From: Planctomycetota bacterium
GTDB lineage: Bacteria; Planctomycetota; Planctomycetia; Planctomycetales; Planctomycetaceae
Length of the DNA stretch: 64,000 bases
Assembly: GCA_023417655.1 (NCBI GenBank)
Contig: JAEZFD010000015.1
Span: 13,562-77,561 of the forward strand
Direction: 5' to 3'
Position numbers and translations under genes: made by a program. The notes under the pieces are model-generated. The model was not told the origin of the DNA. It saw only the letters and a program-made list of their open reading frames with translations, and searched no databases. Shown here piece by piece: positions 55,932 through 64,000 of this stretch; positions within the stretch are counted from its first letter, which is position 1, and each line of letters begins with the position of its first letter.

Positions 55932-57020
55932 TCAAGATTGAATTCCGATGTCCGTTCGAAACGTTGAATATGTAGGATGGCCGATGAACTTCCTGCGGAG
56001 GATGAATGTACTGCCTCGGAGCAATGCAGAGCAGAAGTTTCGGGATCCTAGAAACGAAGGGCACATTCGAGCTGACCGGACCATCGTCCGAACCAGTGCA
56101 GGCATTGCATGAGGATGTTGGTCGCGAATCTGGGAGTATTTGAAGAGAACTCGATGAAACAACGATCGCGAGATTTCGTGCTTCGCTTCGCGAAACTGTG
56201 GATGACGACTGAGCCAGTTGATCGTGTCGATCCGATCATGCAACGGGCCGAGGAGGAATGGCGTCGTCAGGTGACCTTTGGAACAAAGTGAGTTGGGATG
56301 GATGCGGTAAACAGAGACCGGTGAGTCTGCTGTTCGCCTGACCACTCGAGTCGAGAAGAGACGCAAAAGAAATGCGTTGTCCTCAGCAAAGGGGATTGGG
56401 GGGAAACCACCCAGTTCATGAAACGTTTGTCGCCTGATTGTCAATGAACTGATATGCAGCCCCGCATTTCCATTTAGTAATTGCGTTAATAGTGGCTTAG
56501 TGTCAAAGATTCTGTTCTCGGTTTCAGCAACGGCGTTTGCCGTAAATTCGCGGAGGGATGTGACGCCGCTTTCGGAAACGAACTCATAGCGGAATGTCCC
56601 GAAAACGGCCGCGAGACGCTCGTCGGAGTCGAGTGCTCGTAATGCTCCGACAAAGCGGTGGGGAAGGTAAATATCATCGGCATCGAGGAATGCAAGGTAT
56701 TCCCCTTGCGCGATTACGGCGCCGCGATTGCGGGTGCGCGCGGCCCCGGAACTCATTGCCTCGGGGTTTCTGCAGATCCGAATCGGGACACTCTTCACTC
56801 TCGCCGCGAATTCTTCAACAATCTGCACGCCAGCGTCGGTTGATGCATCATCAGAGACGATGACCTCTAAGCCCGGGGTGTGAGTATCAAGAACTGATTG
56901 AAGTGTTTCTTCGATTGTCCCAGCGGCATTGTGCATCGGAATGATCACCGACACACGAGTTGCTGATTGACCCTGGGCCGCAGTTTTCGGAATCACCAGA
57001 GACTCTGACCTGACGTTCAT
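55932..57020 (-). CDS. Family 2 glycosyltransferase
   Basis: 362 residues from the ATG at 57020 (GTG at 57071 adds 17). The GT-A fold reads RVSVIIPMHNAAGTIEETLQ, LEVIVSDDASTDAGVQIVEE and YLAFLDADDIYLPHRFVGAL. FAEDNAFLLRLFSTRVVRRT holds the acidic motif of the acceptor side. The last 90 residues (helical, Arg-rich) may contact the membrane. No ribosome-binding site is obvious at either start. It follows the 560-nt gap in the locus. Confidence 0.85.
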   Translation of the reverse strand: MNVRSESLVIPKTAAQGQSATRVSVIIPMHNAAGTIEETLQSVLDTHTPGLEVIVSDDASTDAGVQIVEEFAARVKSVPIRICRNPEAMSSGAARTRNRGAVIAQGEYLAFLDADDIYLPHRFVGALRALDSDERLAAVFGTFRYEFVSESGVTSLREFTANAVAETENRIFDTKPLLTQLLNGNAGLHISSLTIRRQTFHELGGFPPIPFAEDNAFLLRLFSTRVVRRTADSPVSVYRIHPNSLCSKGHLTTPFLLGPLHDRIDTINWLSRHPQFREAKHEISRSLFHRVLFKYSQIRDQHPHAMPALVRTMVRSARMCPSFLGSRNFCSALLRGSTFILRRKFIGHPTYSTFRTDIGIQS

Positions 57021-57071
57021 GAATTGTGGCGGCGGCTGAGGGGCGTGAAGCGAAAGTGATTGTGAACCCAC

Positions 57072-57581
57072 GGGAGCCTGATAAGGCCATCGCTTTCCAG
57101 AATTTCAGGTTGAAACTGAGAGATGGAACCGCTCTCAGGACTACCCACGTGGCAAAGACCCGATTCTTGTAAATAGCGATGTTGAAGGGCTTTGACATAT
57201 TCACAGTAGTGAAAGTTATGATGACAGGGACCAGCGGCGGGCCCTTTTGTTTGGTCAGCTGCATTCGGGCCCTCTCAAGAGGGCACTATGGAGCGGCAAG
57301 GAGCAGTATGGGAACCCCGCATAACTCATTTCCCGAATGTAGAATGCAGGGCAGTCTAGTTTTGTCGGGCGACCGATTACTTCAATACCGCCGATTTCCG
57401 TCACATTCTGTAGTCGACTTCAATTGTCAGAAAATCGAAAGGGATCGGATGAAGAGAGATTATTGCAGTGGAATTACAGCGGATCCGCGCGGATCGGCTT
57501 CCACAGCGGCAAGATGTGGCGGCTCAACAAACTCGGCAGGAGCAAACTCCCCGTCAGAGACACGTTCGCGGTGGCCTCAAG
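57072..57581. other. 510-nt gap in the glycan locus
   Basis: The longest non-coding stretch in the otherwise packed locus. TTGACA (57192-57197) and TATGAT (57217-57222), 19 bases apart, point to the plus strand. A short hairpin GCCCTCT-CA-AGAGGGC is at 57269-57284. The reading frames here look random. The promoter of the GT2 gene at 57020 may also lie here. Confidence 0.4.
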
Positions 57582-58661
57582 TCAGTGAGTCCTTACTTTC
57601 GGAGACTCGTCGCTCATCACGCTTGGAGTGTCTCCTCCGAATTCCATCCTGGCGAGTTTCCTGATTCTCTCGTGCGCAGGCTCCGCGAGCCGCCTCTGGA
57701 GCAGAGCTGCGTTTCTATCCCCAGAGCGATTCGGAGCTTCAGGATGCCACAGATGGATGATTGGGAGGTAGCTGCCTTCCGAGATTGGAAGGGTCCGCAG
57801 GCGGTCAAGAAATTCATTGTCCTCTCCACCCCATCCGAAGAACGATTCATCGTGCCCCCCGATCTGATAATAAGCCTTCCGGGTGACTGCAAAGGGCGTT
57901 GGATTGTTCTGCACGACCCGGTCAATTGCGTAAATCCCATCGAAGTTGTGGGATTTCATGAGGTTTTCGGAGGTGGTTTGATCGAGATAAAAAATGTAAC
58001 GCGCCAGCCGAACTGCTGGCATTTCATCTGTGAGGCGTTCGGAGACGGATGCCGCATAGCGATCGGGAACGACCATATCAGCATCATGGAGAATCAGGCA
58101 GCGGCCCTGGGCGAGTCTCGCTCCGGCGTTCAGTGCCCATGAGCGATTGAACGGCATAGTTCCTTCCGGAATTGGAGTGTGGAGATAACGCACGCCCGAT
58201 GGGACTTCATTTATAAACTCTGGATGACTGCTCTGTTCAACAACGATGATTTCGACGGAACAATCGCGTTGAGCAAGAAGAGAGGGAAGGACCGTTCGAA
58301 GGAGGCGAAGACGCCCCAGGCCTCGGATTGCGAGAATAATGCTGACATCGGGAGCTTGTCGCGAGAGTTCGGAAGCCGATGCCGAGGTTTGGAATCGTAC
58401 CGGCCAGTCTTGAAGACTTTGCTGCAACAGCCGGGCCCCTAGTTCAGGGAAGATGCGGGCCACCGTGAGGGGAGAACTGTCGGCCCAGTGGCAGATGCGT
58501 CCTTTCGATCGGGGATCAATGGAGATCGCCTCGTGACGATTACGGAGATCAAGCCATGACTTGCCGACTGCCTTTGAAAGAATCGGCGAAGAGAGAATGA
58601 ATTCACTTCGCCATCGTTCGTTAGCCCAGCATCCCAGTTTGTTTTTAAGAGTGATGATCAT
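57582..58661 (-). CDS. Glycosyltransferase with galactosyltransferase-type C-terminal domain
   Basis: 359 residues. A unique N-terminal 100 residues (LGCWANERWRSEFILSSPIL, then ICHWADSSPLTVARIFPELG) precede a GT2 domain: DVSIILAIRGLGRLRLLRTV, CSVEIIVVEQSSHPEFINEV, LNAGARLAQGRCLILHDADM (metal site HDADM). The C-terminal GGHDESFFGWGGEDNEFLDR is the Glyco_transf_7C signature shared with beta-galactosyltransferases and chondroitin-type polymerases, with the acceptor-binding WGGED. It could add Gal, GalNAc or GlcA. Its stop lies at the edge of the gap. Confidence 0.85.
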   Translation of the reverse strand: MIITLKNKLGCWANERWRSEFILSSPILSKAVGKSWLDLRNRHEAISIDPRSKGRICHWADSSPLTVARIFPELGARLLQQSLQDWPVRFQTSASASELSRQAPDVSIILAIRGLGRLRLLRTVLPSLLAQRDCSVEIIVVEQSSHPEFINEVPSGVRYLHTPIPEGTMPFNRSWALNAGARLAQGRCLILHDADMVVPDRYAASVSERLTDEMPAVRLARYIFYLDQTTSENLMKSHNFDGIYAIDRVVQNNPTPFAVTRKAYYQIGGHDESFFGWGGEDNEFLDRLRTLPISEGSYLPIIHLWHPEAPNRSGDRNAALLQRRLAEPAHERIRKLARMEFGGDTPSVMSDESPKVRTH

Positions 58662-58672
58662 CGTTGCGTAAA

Positions 58673-59266
58673 TTACTCCCGAAATCCAATTCGTCTGGCG
58701 GGAACCCCCGCCCAGATCTCATAAGGAGGCACATCACGCGTGACGACTGCCCCTGCGCCGATGACCGCCCCTTGGCCGATACTGACTCCCGGCAAAACGG
58801 TAACACCTGCGCCCAGCCATACATCGTCGGCCAGCATCACCCCTTTCCGATGAGGATCGGGGGCCTGCTCCTGAATGAGACGCTGCTTCATCATTCCATG
58901 ATTTGATGCGGTCAAAGTACAGAACTGAGCGATGAGACAGTTCGAGCCGATCTGAATATCTCCGCCGCCAGAGCGAATATTGTTGTATTGCCCCAGCCAG
59001 CTCTGTGATCCAATTGTGATTCGCCCGTATCCGTTCTGGGAATCTCCGAAGGCAAGCACAGTCCCATCGCTGATTGTTACTCCCGGGAGAACATCGAGAA
59101 GCCCTTCTCGGTATGAGACTAATTGGGTTTCATCCGAGAGCTTCGTATTCGGGAAGCGTCGTCTCAGGTCATTTATTTGCGCAAGGCGAATGCGTCGTTC
59201 CCCGAGATCCTTCAGGAGTTCCGGGCGACGGAGAAGCCAGAGTCCACGGAGAATATTGAAGAGCAT
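58673..59266 (-). CDS. Left-handed beta-helix O-acetyltransferase
   Basis: 197 residues. After an N-terminal helical part (LLRRPELLKDLGERRIRLAQ) hexapeptide repeats run from about 65 to 185: ISDGTVLAFGDSQNGYGRIT, IGSQSWLGQYNNIRSGGGDI, IGSNCLIAQFCTLTASNHGM (catalytic His), VWLGAGVTVLPGVSIGQGAV and IGAGAVVTRDVPPYEIWAGV ending in PARRIGF. Acetyl-CoA-dependent acetylation of a sugar in the glycan is the likely role. It lies 11 nt ahead of the Glyco_transf_7C gene and 56 nt after the acyltransferase. Confidence 0.88.
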   Translation of the reverse strand: MLFNILRGLWLLRRPELLKDLGERRIRLAQINDLRRRFPNTKLSDETQLVSYREGLLDVLPGVTISDGTVLAFGDSQNGYGRITIGSQSWLGQYNNIRSGGGDIQIGSNCLIAQFCTLTASNHGMMKQRLIQEQAPDPHRKGVMLADDVWLGAGVTVLPGVSIGQGAVIGAGAVVTRDVPPYEIWAGVPARRIGFRE

Positions 59267-59322
59267 TAATTGATATCATCCGATGGAATAGTGGCGTTGC
59301 TGAAATGACGACTGCATGGAGA

Positions 59323-60657
59323 CTAATGTAGAGTCGGCTCGGCGACTGAGAGCCTCTCATTACTCAATGCCTTCGAATTGTGAAAGAGTTCGGTGCTATT
59401 TCTCGATTGGGATTCTGGCTTTGGAAGCCAACGACGCTCAATGAAGTAGAAGAACGCAATCCCGAGAAGCAAGACAAGCGGAAGCGAGATGACAAATCGA
59501 AGTGAATAATCAAAAGAAGTGAGCTTTTCATAAAGACCAGCTCGTTCAAGGCAGTTCAGGAGAGGGATATGAGTGAGATAGATTGAGTACGAGACGATTC
59601 CAAGTCGAGCGAACAGCGACACCGTGAGGCCATGCGAATGCGTTGCTCCAGCAGGATCGGCGGCTCGGTTCATAAAGATAAAGAACGAAACAAGAAAACA
59701 GATGTGAGCGACCTGATGGATCAATTTGACGGAGAGCTCCTGACTCTTCAACAAGTGAGTGAATGAAACCGGAATGGAACTGACGTTTTCGAAGAACGTA
59801 AAACTTCGTTCACTCCCGATGATCCCGATCGCAATGAGTCCCCAGGCAAGTCGTCCAGAATACCAGACGGGGTTGAGTTGCACCCGCCTGGCTGCGGCTT
59901 CTGCGGCCAGTGCGCCGAGCGCCCAGGGCATCCAGTATGCCCAAGGCCAGAGATTGGTATTGCCAAGATGAAGACCGTTGAATCCGTACTTCCATCCATC
60001 AAACACGGGGATCAGCATGATCCATGTTACTGAGATGGCGACAGCGGTAGAAATTGCAGCAGCCGTTGAATAGCGATACCAGATCCAGAGCAGGATAGGG
60101 TACAGAGCATAAAGCTGTTCCTCCATGCCAAGCGACCAGAAGGCGCCGTTTCCCATGCCTCCGCTATACTCATGTGTCAGATTATGTATGAGGAGCGTGT
60201 GGGTCAGGACATCCCCCCAGAAGGTGCCCTCTTTGCTCAGAGGAGTTCCCAAGTAATACGCTATGAGAACGCTGAAAATCATCGCCGCGACATAAGGGGG
60301 ATATAAACGAAGAAAGCGTCGCTTCCAGAATGTTCTCCACTCTCCTCCTGACATGCGCCGCGGCGCCCCGGAAAATGCAATTCGACGATGGATACAGAAT
60401 CCCGAAATTGTTACGAAAAGGGGTACCCCGAGATAGCCAAATCCGATGAAGAACGATGGAAGGAAGAAGAGATGATTCCTCCAACCTCCGTGGGCATGAT
60501 GAGGAATGTGGACGAGCACAACAGCAAGAATGGCGATGCCACGGAGAACATCAATTCCAAGAATTCGTGAACGATCCACGTTGCGGGAAACATCTTCCGA
60601 TACTGTAGGGTTCCTGGACTTGACCGTTTCTGTGGGAGGTGGATAGTTGGGCGTCAC
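59323..60657 (-). CDS. Membrane acyltransferase family 3 (OafA-like)
   Basis: 444 residues from a GTG at 60657. About ten membrane helices; first RILGIDVLRGIAILAVVLVH, with the family Arg-His pair (His in LVHIPHHAHGG). LFVTISGFCIHRRIAFSG, EWRTFWKRRFLRLYPPYVAA and the FWSLGMEEQLYALYPILLWI segment (the EEQ motif) are hallmarks of Acyl_transf_3. The N-terminal 30 residues are polar and not conserved. It O-acylates sugars at the membrane. The start is uncertain because no ribosome-binding site is visible. Confidence 0.9.
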   Translation of the reverse strand: MTPNYPPPTETVKSRNPTVSEDVSRNVDRSRILGIDVLRGIAILAVVLVHIPHHAHGGWRNHLFFLPSFFIGFGYLGVPLFVTISGFCIHRRIAFSGAPRRMSGGEWRTFWKRRFLRLYPPYVAAMIFSVLIAYYLGTPLSKEGTFWGDVLTHTLLIHNLTHEYSGGMGNGAFWSLGMEEQLYALYPILLWIWYRYSTAAAISTAVAISVTWIMLIPVFDGWKYGFNGLHLGNTNLWPWAYWMPWALGALAAEAAARRVQLNPVWYSGRLAWGLIAIGIIGSERSFTFFENVSSIPVSFTHLLKSQELSVKLIHQVAHICFLVSFFIFMNRAADPAGATHSHGLTVSLFARLGIVSYSIYLTHIPLLNCLERAGLYEKLTSFDYSLRFVISLPLVLLLGIAFFYFIERRWLPKPESQSRNSTELFHNSKALSNERLSVAEPTLH

Positions 60658-60782
60658 GAATTTGGACCAATGTTATAGAAATGATAATTAAGCGGTGGAG
60701 AACTACCGCACTTACCGGAGTGGACGGACTCTGTCGTGAGGCTCCATAAACGGTGCCAACTCTGCTCTATGCGGAGGCACCG

Positions 60783-62147
60783 TCAATTAGGTGTGCAAGC
60801 CGGGGAGGATTCCAATTCCTTAACGATGTTCCAGAATGGTTGTGTGTCTGTTTTTACAGACGCTATGGAATGGGGCCATTCGCCCCCTGGTCCGCAGTCG
60901 GGCCCTAGCCGCCTCAAAAGATGACGCAAGCGTTCCGCCAAGCCGCTCGGAAGGATTTTGTTCAGCCTGCCAAAATTTGCAGTTGTTAGTGATTTCGAGC
61001 CACAAAACGATTGTTTTGGGGCAGACAAGAGAGAGCGGAACGCCGTTTCCCAATGATGGACGGAATCCTCAATCCGATAGCGAGCTTGAACAAGCTGACG
61101 TGCAGATCGGCGGAGCATTTCGCCTTTTTCAGGTGACCGGATCAGTTCGATAATTTTCTCACTGGCTGCTTTCGGATTCCCCACCGGAAAGATCTGGCAA
61201 TTTTGACCATCGATCAGAGCCCCTTCTGCAATAGAACCGGTGTACTGTGATGTGACAACTGGGAGGCCATGGGCCATCGCCTCCCAGATCACCAATGGAC
61301 CTGTCTCCCATTCGGAAGTGAGCAGCAGGGCATCCGTCTTCTCGAAGACTTGAGTTCGGAGTTGCTTTGCCGGGACCGTTCCTAGAAAGCGGACATGGTT
61401 CTGAAGTTCATGTTCTGCTATTCGAGAACGGAGCAAGGACTCGTCCGGCCCGGTTCCGGCGACCAACAATTGAGGATGAACCTGTGATCGACGCAGTTCG
61501 CAGAGGATATCAACCATGTCTGTGATGCGTTTTTGGGACTGCTCGATTCTCCCCACATAAGCCAGCGTCGGTGTTAGCGTCTTTCTGAGACTGATCATCT
61601 CGTCGGGAACTTCCGTTCCGCAGGGACCGTAATACACTTTTCCCGGGGGCAGAGTTCCCAAGTCTGTGGCCAACTGACATGCGAGTTTATTAGTGCAGAC
61701 AGCGCCATCCAGACTGTCCCGGAGTAACGCCATATCTTCAAAGAGATCCGCCTGAATGCCATGGCAGGCAATCACCGATCTCGATGAAGACTCTGCGGCC
61801 GCCGTTATGCACTCCGGGATGTTGACCGAAACGACGAGATCCGGACTTAATCGTGAGATGACTTGTTTCAGCGCGAGACTTCTGCCTGTAGCTGTCCCAG
61901 TGCGACAACGGATCGTGACGACGTCGGAATCCGGATGCTCTTCCAGATAGCGATCGGGTTGGTGATGACGGGCACCTTCCACCAACCCCAGAATGGCACG
62001 CCATCCCCGCGTCCGCAGCGCTGGTAACAGGTAGTCCAGCCAAGTCGCGAGTCCTCCCAAATGATAGGCGCTCGGAGCGACGAACAGGATTCTCTGTCGA
62101 TAGTCGATCATTCGTTGGTCAGAGCTTTCAGGTGTACTCGAACGCAT
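60783..62147 (-). CDS. Family 4 glycosyltransferase (paralogue of the next)
   Basis: 454 residues, GT-B. RILFVAPSAYHLGGLATWLD is the N-terminal strand and Gly-rich loop; LAYVGRIEQSQKRITDMVDI, PQLLVAGTGPDESLLRSRIA and TSEWETGPLVIWEAMAHGLP (the E-x7-E donor site) form the C-terminal domain. Residues after about 380 are an extension with Arg-rich helix (LAERLRHLLRRLGPDCGPGG). The same plan and several stretches (GWRAILGLVEGA, YLEEHPDSD) match the next gene, so the two probably arose by duplication. Confidence 0.88.
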   Translation of the reverse strand: MRSSTPESSDQRMIDYRQRILFVAPSAYHLGGLATWLDYLLPALRTRGWRAILGLVEGARHHQPDRYLEEHPDSDVVTIRCRTGTATGRSLALKQVISRLSPDLVVSVNIPECITAAAESSSRSVIACHGIQADLFEDMALLRDSLDGAVCTNKLACQLATDLGTLPPGKVYYGPCGTEVPDEMISLRKTLTPTLAYVGRIEQSQKRITDMVDILCELRRSQVHPQLLVAGTGPDESLLRSRIAEHELQNHVRFLGTVPAKQLRTQVFEKTDALLLTSEWETGPLVIWEAMAHGLPVVTSQYTGSIAEGALIDGQNCQIFPVGNPKAASEKIIELIRSPEKGEMLRRSARQLVQARYRIEDSVHHWETAFRSLLSAPKQSFCGSKSLTTANFGRLNKILPSGLAERLRHLLRRLGPDCGPGGEWPHSIASVKTDTQPFWNIVKELESSPACTPN

Positions 62148-62256
62148 TACTAAAATTGTGACTCAGAGAACGATAAGTTCATTCGAGTGAATACTGCCGA
62201 GTCGGAAAATGCAGGTCGGGCTTCGCCTCCTCTGTCAGCAGTTAAAACTCAAGCCG

Positions 62257-63642
62257 TCACTGCGATTCCACTCGCGTCAGGCTGCGGATATTGCAGTAAG
62301 GAGCCGGCCAGCACGAGATTGCCTGCTGCTCGATCCTAAGGAGGTCAGCTTCGATCTGCTGGAGTTCATCTGTGGAGAAATCTTCATCTCGCTGCGGCCA
62401 TTCCGCACGACTTGAGCTGTGATTCACCTGGCGTCCCAACAAACGTCTGAGGACCATTTGCGTGTGCAGGGGCACACCGAGACGGGAAAACCGAGATCGC
62501 GTTACTGATCCTCGCTGCGGTAGAGTTTTTCCCCGAACCGGAGGGAGCGACAATGTTCTCTCAATGACATCACTCCATCGCTCCGCGCAGCGCTCCCAGC
62601 TGTATTGCTGACTCGTTTCGAAAGCTCGAAGGCTGAGTTGATTGAGTCGGTCCGGGTGCCTCGCCAGTTCGGCGATCTTCCGGCCAGCGGAAACGGGATC
62701 GCCTACCTGATACATGATCGCGTTGTAATCGGGAATGAGAACTTGCTCTTTCGCAGACCCACGGAAGGCTGCGGCCGCCGGAATGACGCCGGCGCTGATC
62801 GCTTCACCTACAACTAAGGGCCAGCCCTCCCACGGAGACGGAAAAAGCAGAATGTCCGTTTTCGAATAAAATCGATCGTACAGTTCGTCGACCATCAGCC
62901 GACCGAGATGAGTAACTTTTCCCTTTTCCATGTGCTCTGCGAGCATCTTCTTTAGCTGGACATCTTGCGGTCCACTCCCAGCAATTGACAGGTGATAAGG
63001 GACGCCTTCCCGATCCAGTACATCGAGAATTCTGGGAATATCGAAGACCCGTTTATCGGGATGCTCAATGCGCCCAGCATAGGCTAGCTGAAGGACGTTC
63101 TTGTTGAGGGGACGCTTAGCAGGTTTCGGTCCTGACGGCACGCCATTCGGAACGCTCGCGAGCCTTTCTTCAGGAATTGATCCCCGTTCCAGCAATGTCT
63201 CGGTCGCGAGGACGTTACATCCGCAACACATATCGATGAACTGGGAATAGCGTTCAGGTTCAGCGATATTCCAGTCATGGGTTCCCTGATATGTATAAAG
63301 ATGTCGGATGTGGGAGCCCTGGTGTTTGAGCTCAGTAATCGCCATGTTCGCATCGACCAGGAGTAAGGGAATCACAACCTTGGGATTGACTTTGCGAATT
63401 GCTCTCTTGACTGCAGTGACCCGACCTTCGGAAGTCCCGTCCCGACCGTCGATATCGATCCCCTTTAATTCGGGGTAGACCCTTCGATAGGCTTCCGGGT
63501 TGTGAAACTGCCTCCCTTCCGCGAAACCGATGACGACCTCCCAGCCGAACTTCGGCAGATGTCGGTACATCTGATCCATCCAAACTTGGAAGCCTCCCAA
63601 TGTGTGAGACGTCTGAGTGCAGATCAAAATTCGACGAGACAC
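62257..63642 (-). CDS. Family 4 glycosyltransferase (paralogue of the previous)
   Basis: 461 residues from the GTG at 63642, which has AAGGA at eight bases (a GTG at 63678 gives 12 more residues but lacks a site). GT-B: RRILICTQTSHTLGGFQVWM, GWEVVIGFAEGRQFHNPEAY, LQLAYAGRIEHPDKRVFDIP, YHLSIAGSGPQDVQLKKMLA and LFPSPWEGWPLVVGEAISAG with the E-x7-E donor motif. The C-terminal extension includes VLRRLLGRQVNHSS. It is the most upstream gene of the locus in this window. Confidence 0.9.
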   Translation of the reverse strand: MSRRILICTQTSHTLGGFQVWMDQMYRHLPKFGWEVVIGFAEGRQFHNPEAYRRVYPELKGIDIDGRDGTSEGRVTAVKRAIRKVNPKVVIPLLLVDANMAITELKHQGSHIRHLYTYQGTHDWNIAEPERYSQFIDMCCGCNVLATETLLERGSIPEERLASVPNGVPSGPKPAKRPLNKNVLQLAYAGRIEHPDKRVFDIPRILDVLDREGVPYHLSIAGSGPQDVQLKKMLAEHMEKGKVTHLGRLMVDELYDRFYSKTDILLFPSPWEGWPLVVGEAISAGVIPAAAAFRGSAKEQVLIPDYNAIMYQVGDPVSAGRKIAELARHPDRLNQLSLRAFETSQQYSWERCAERWSDVIERTLSLPPVRGKTLPQRGSVTRSRFSRLGVPLHTQMVLRRLLGRQVNHSSSRAEWPQRDEDFSTDELQQIEADLLRIEQQAISCWPAPYCNIRSLTRVESQ

Positions 63643-63678
63643 AATGCGTTCCTTCGAGGGGGGGATGGGATCGCTCAC

Positions 63679-64000
63679 GGGAAGCGACTGCCTAATTGTC
63701 TGTAAGGTTGTAGGGAGAGTTAGCTAGAGCCGTTGCGATGAGTCGAGCTTCCCGACAGATGGCTGGATGGCTATCAACGAAACAGCGACCATATAATCGC
63801 AGTTTCATAGCGCGGATGGTGGATGTGCTTTTCCGCGGCTCTATTCGCCTGCTGTGGGCCATCTAAGATTCACAATTATCCGCTAACTCCGTTCTTTCGA
63901 CAAAATTTTCAGGTGATGTCTCTTTGTCACCTATTACGAATCGCGTTCACTATCCGGAGAATGTGAAATTCGGGATTCAAGGACGGGGGGGGGGGGGGTC
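63679..64000. other. Upstream region of the glycan locus with a G14 run
   Basis: 322 nt with no supported gene. It should hold the promoter for the 13-gene locus, or the previous gene's end. It is AT-richer than the genes. Bases 63985-63998 are 14 consecutive G, two bases before the window's end. Confidence 0.6.

Noticed and set aside
57468..58142. 224-codon plus-strand frame in and beside the glycan-locus gap
   Set aside because: Mostly antisense to the Glyco_transf_7C gene; composition looks random. The gap itself is reported, the frame is not.

Overview
The window reads as chromosomal DNA from a planctomycete (class Planctomycetia, probably a Planctomycetaceae-like lineage; genus not determinable from sequence alone). 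Lineage markers are a DUF1598 secreted protein, a DUF1559 pilin-like protein with an H-X9-DG tail, a PSCyt1/DUF1549/DUF1553 protein paired with a DUF1501 protein, a PVC-type haem-binding protein ending in CSGCH, an ECF sigma factor paired with a FecR-LamG membrane protein, and a small DUF1844 protein. I saw no rRNA, tRNA, CRISPR array, insertion sequence or prophage. Every full-length gene is intact; only the first is cut, by the window edge.

Layout. 1-5.9 kb (plus strand): end of a TPR protein, a secreted ACPFC protein, a McsA-like zinc/UVR protein behind a good sigma70-like promoter, a TPR protein and a DUF1598 protein. 5.9-17.1 kb: a small membrane protein, cysteinyl-tRNA synthetase with a degenerate KMSKS loop, a DadA-type flavoprotein, a DUF1559 protein, a di-haem cytochrome c peroxidase, the two-subunit glycine decarboxylase (gcvPA-gcvPB) and a conserved unknown. 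17.3-21.2 kb: a copper-type P-ATPase with three N-terminal Cys-rich metal modules, divergent from a secreted His/Cys-rich protein. 21.3-28.4 kb: sigma factor, FecR-LamG protein and neutral-ceramidase-like enzyme as a probable operon, divergent from the large haem protein. 28.7-34 kb: trpE, then an aminotransferase - M20 hydrolase - MFS transporter operon. 34.1-39.3 kb: DUF1549/DUF1553 plus DUF1501 operon, divergent from a LysR regulator whose intergenic region holds inverted repeats. 39.4-48.2 kb: lpxB, a two-domain redoxin, a PhnP-like MBL hydrolase with an overlapping unknown, the DUF1844 protein, an unknown Tat-type protein, and an M19 dipeptidase homologue that appears to lack key metal ligands.

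48.2-63.7 kb is a 13-gene minus-strand surface-polysaccharide locus: three GT4 and six GT2-type glycosyltransferases, two hexapeptide acetyltransferases, a membrane acyltransferase and a Wzy/ligase-like polytopic protein. No flippase or chain-length regulator is seen, so the locus probably continues beyond the window. With lpxB nearby, it supports an outer membrane carrying lipid A and a decorated glycan.

The items I rate most worth a second look are the altered CysRS active-site loop with a His/Gly-rich insert, the M19-fold protein missing the HxD motif, the LysR operator region controlling a cytochrome-like operon, the sigma/FecR-LamG/ceramidase module, and the glycan locus.
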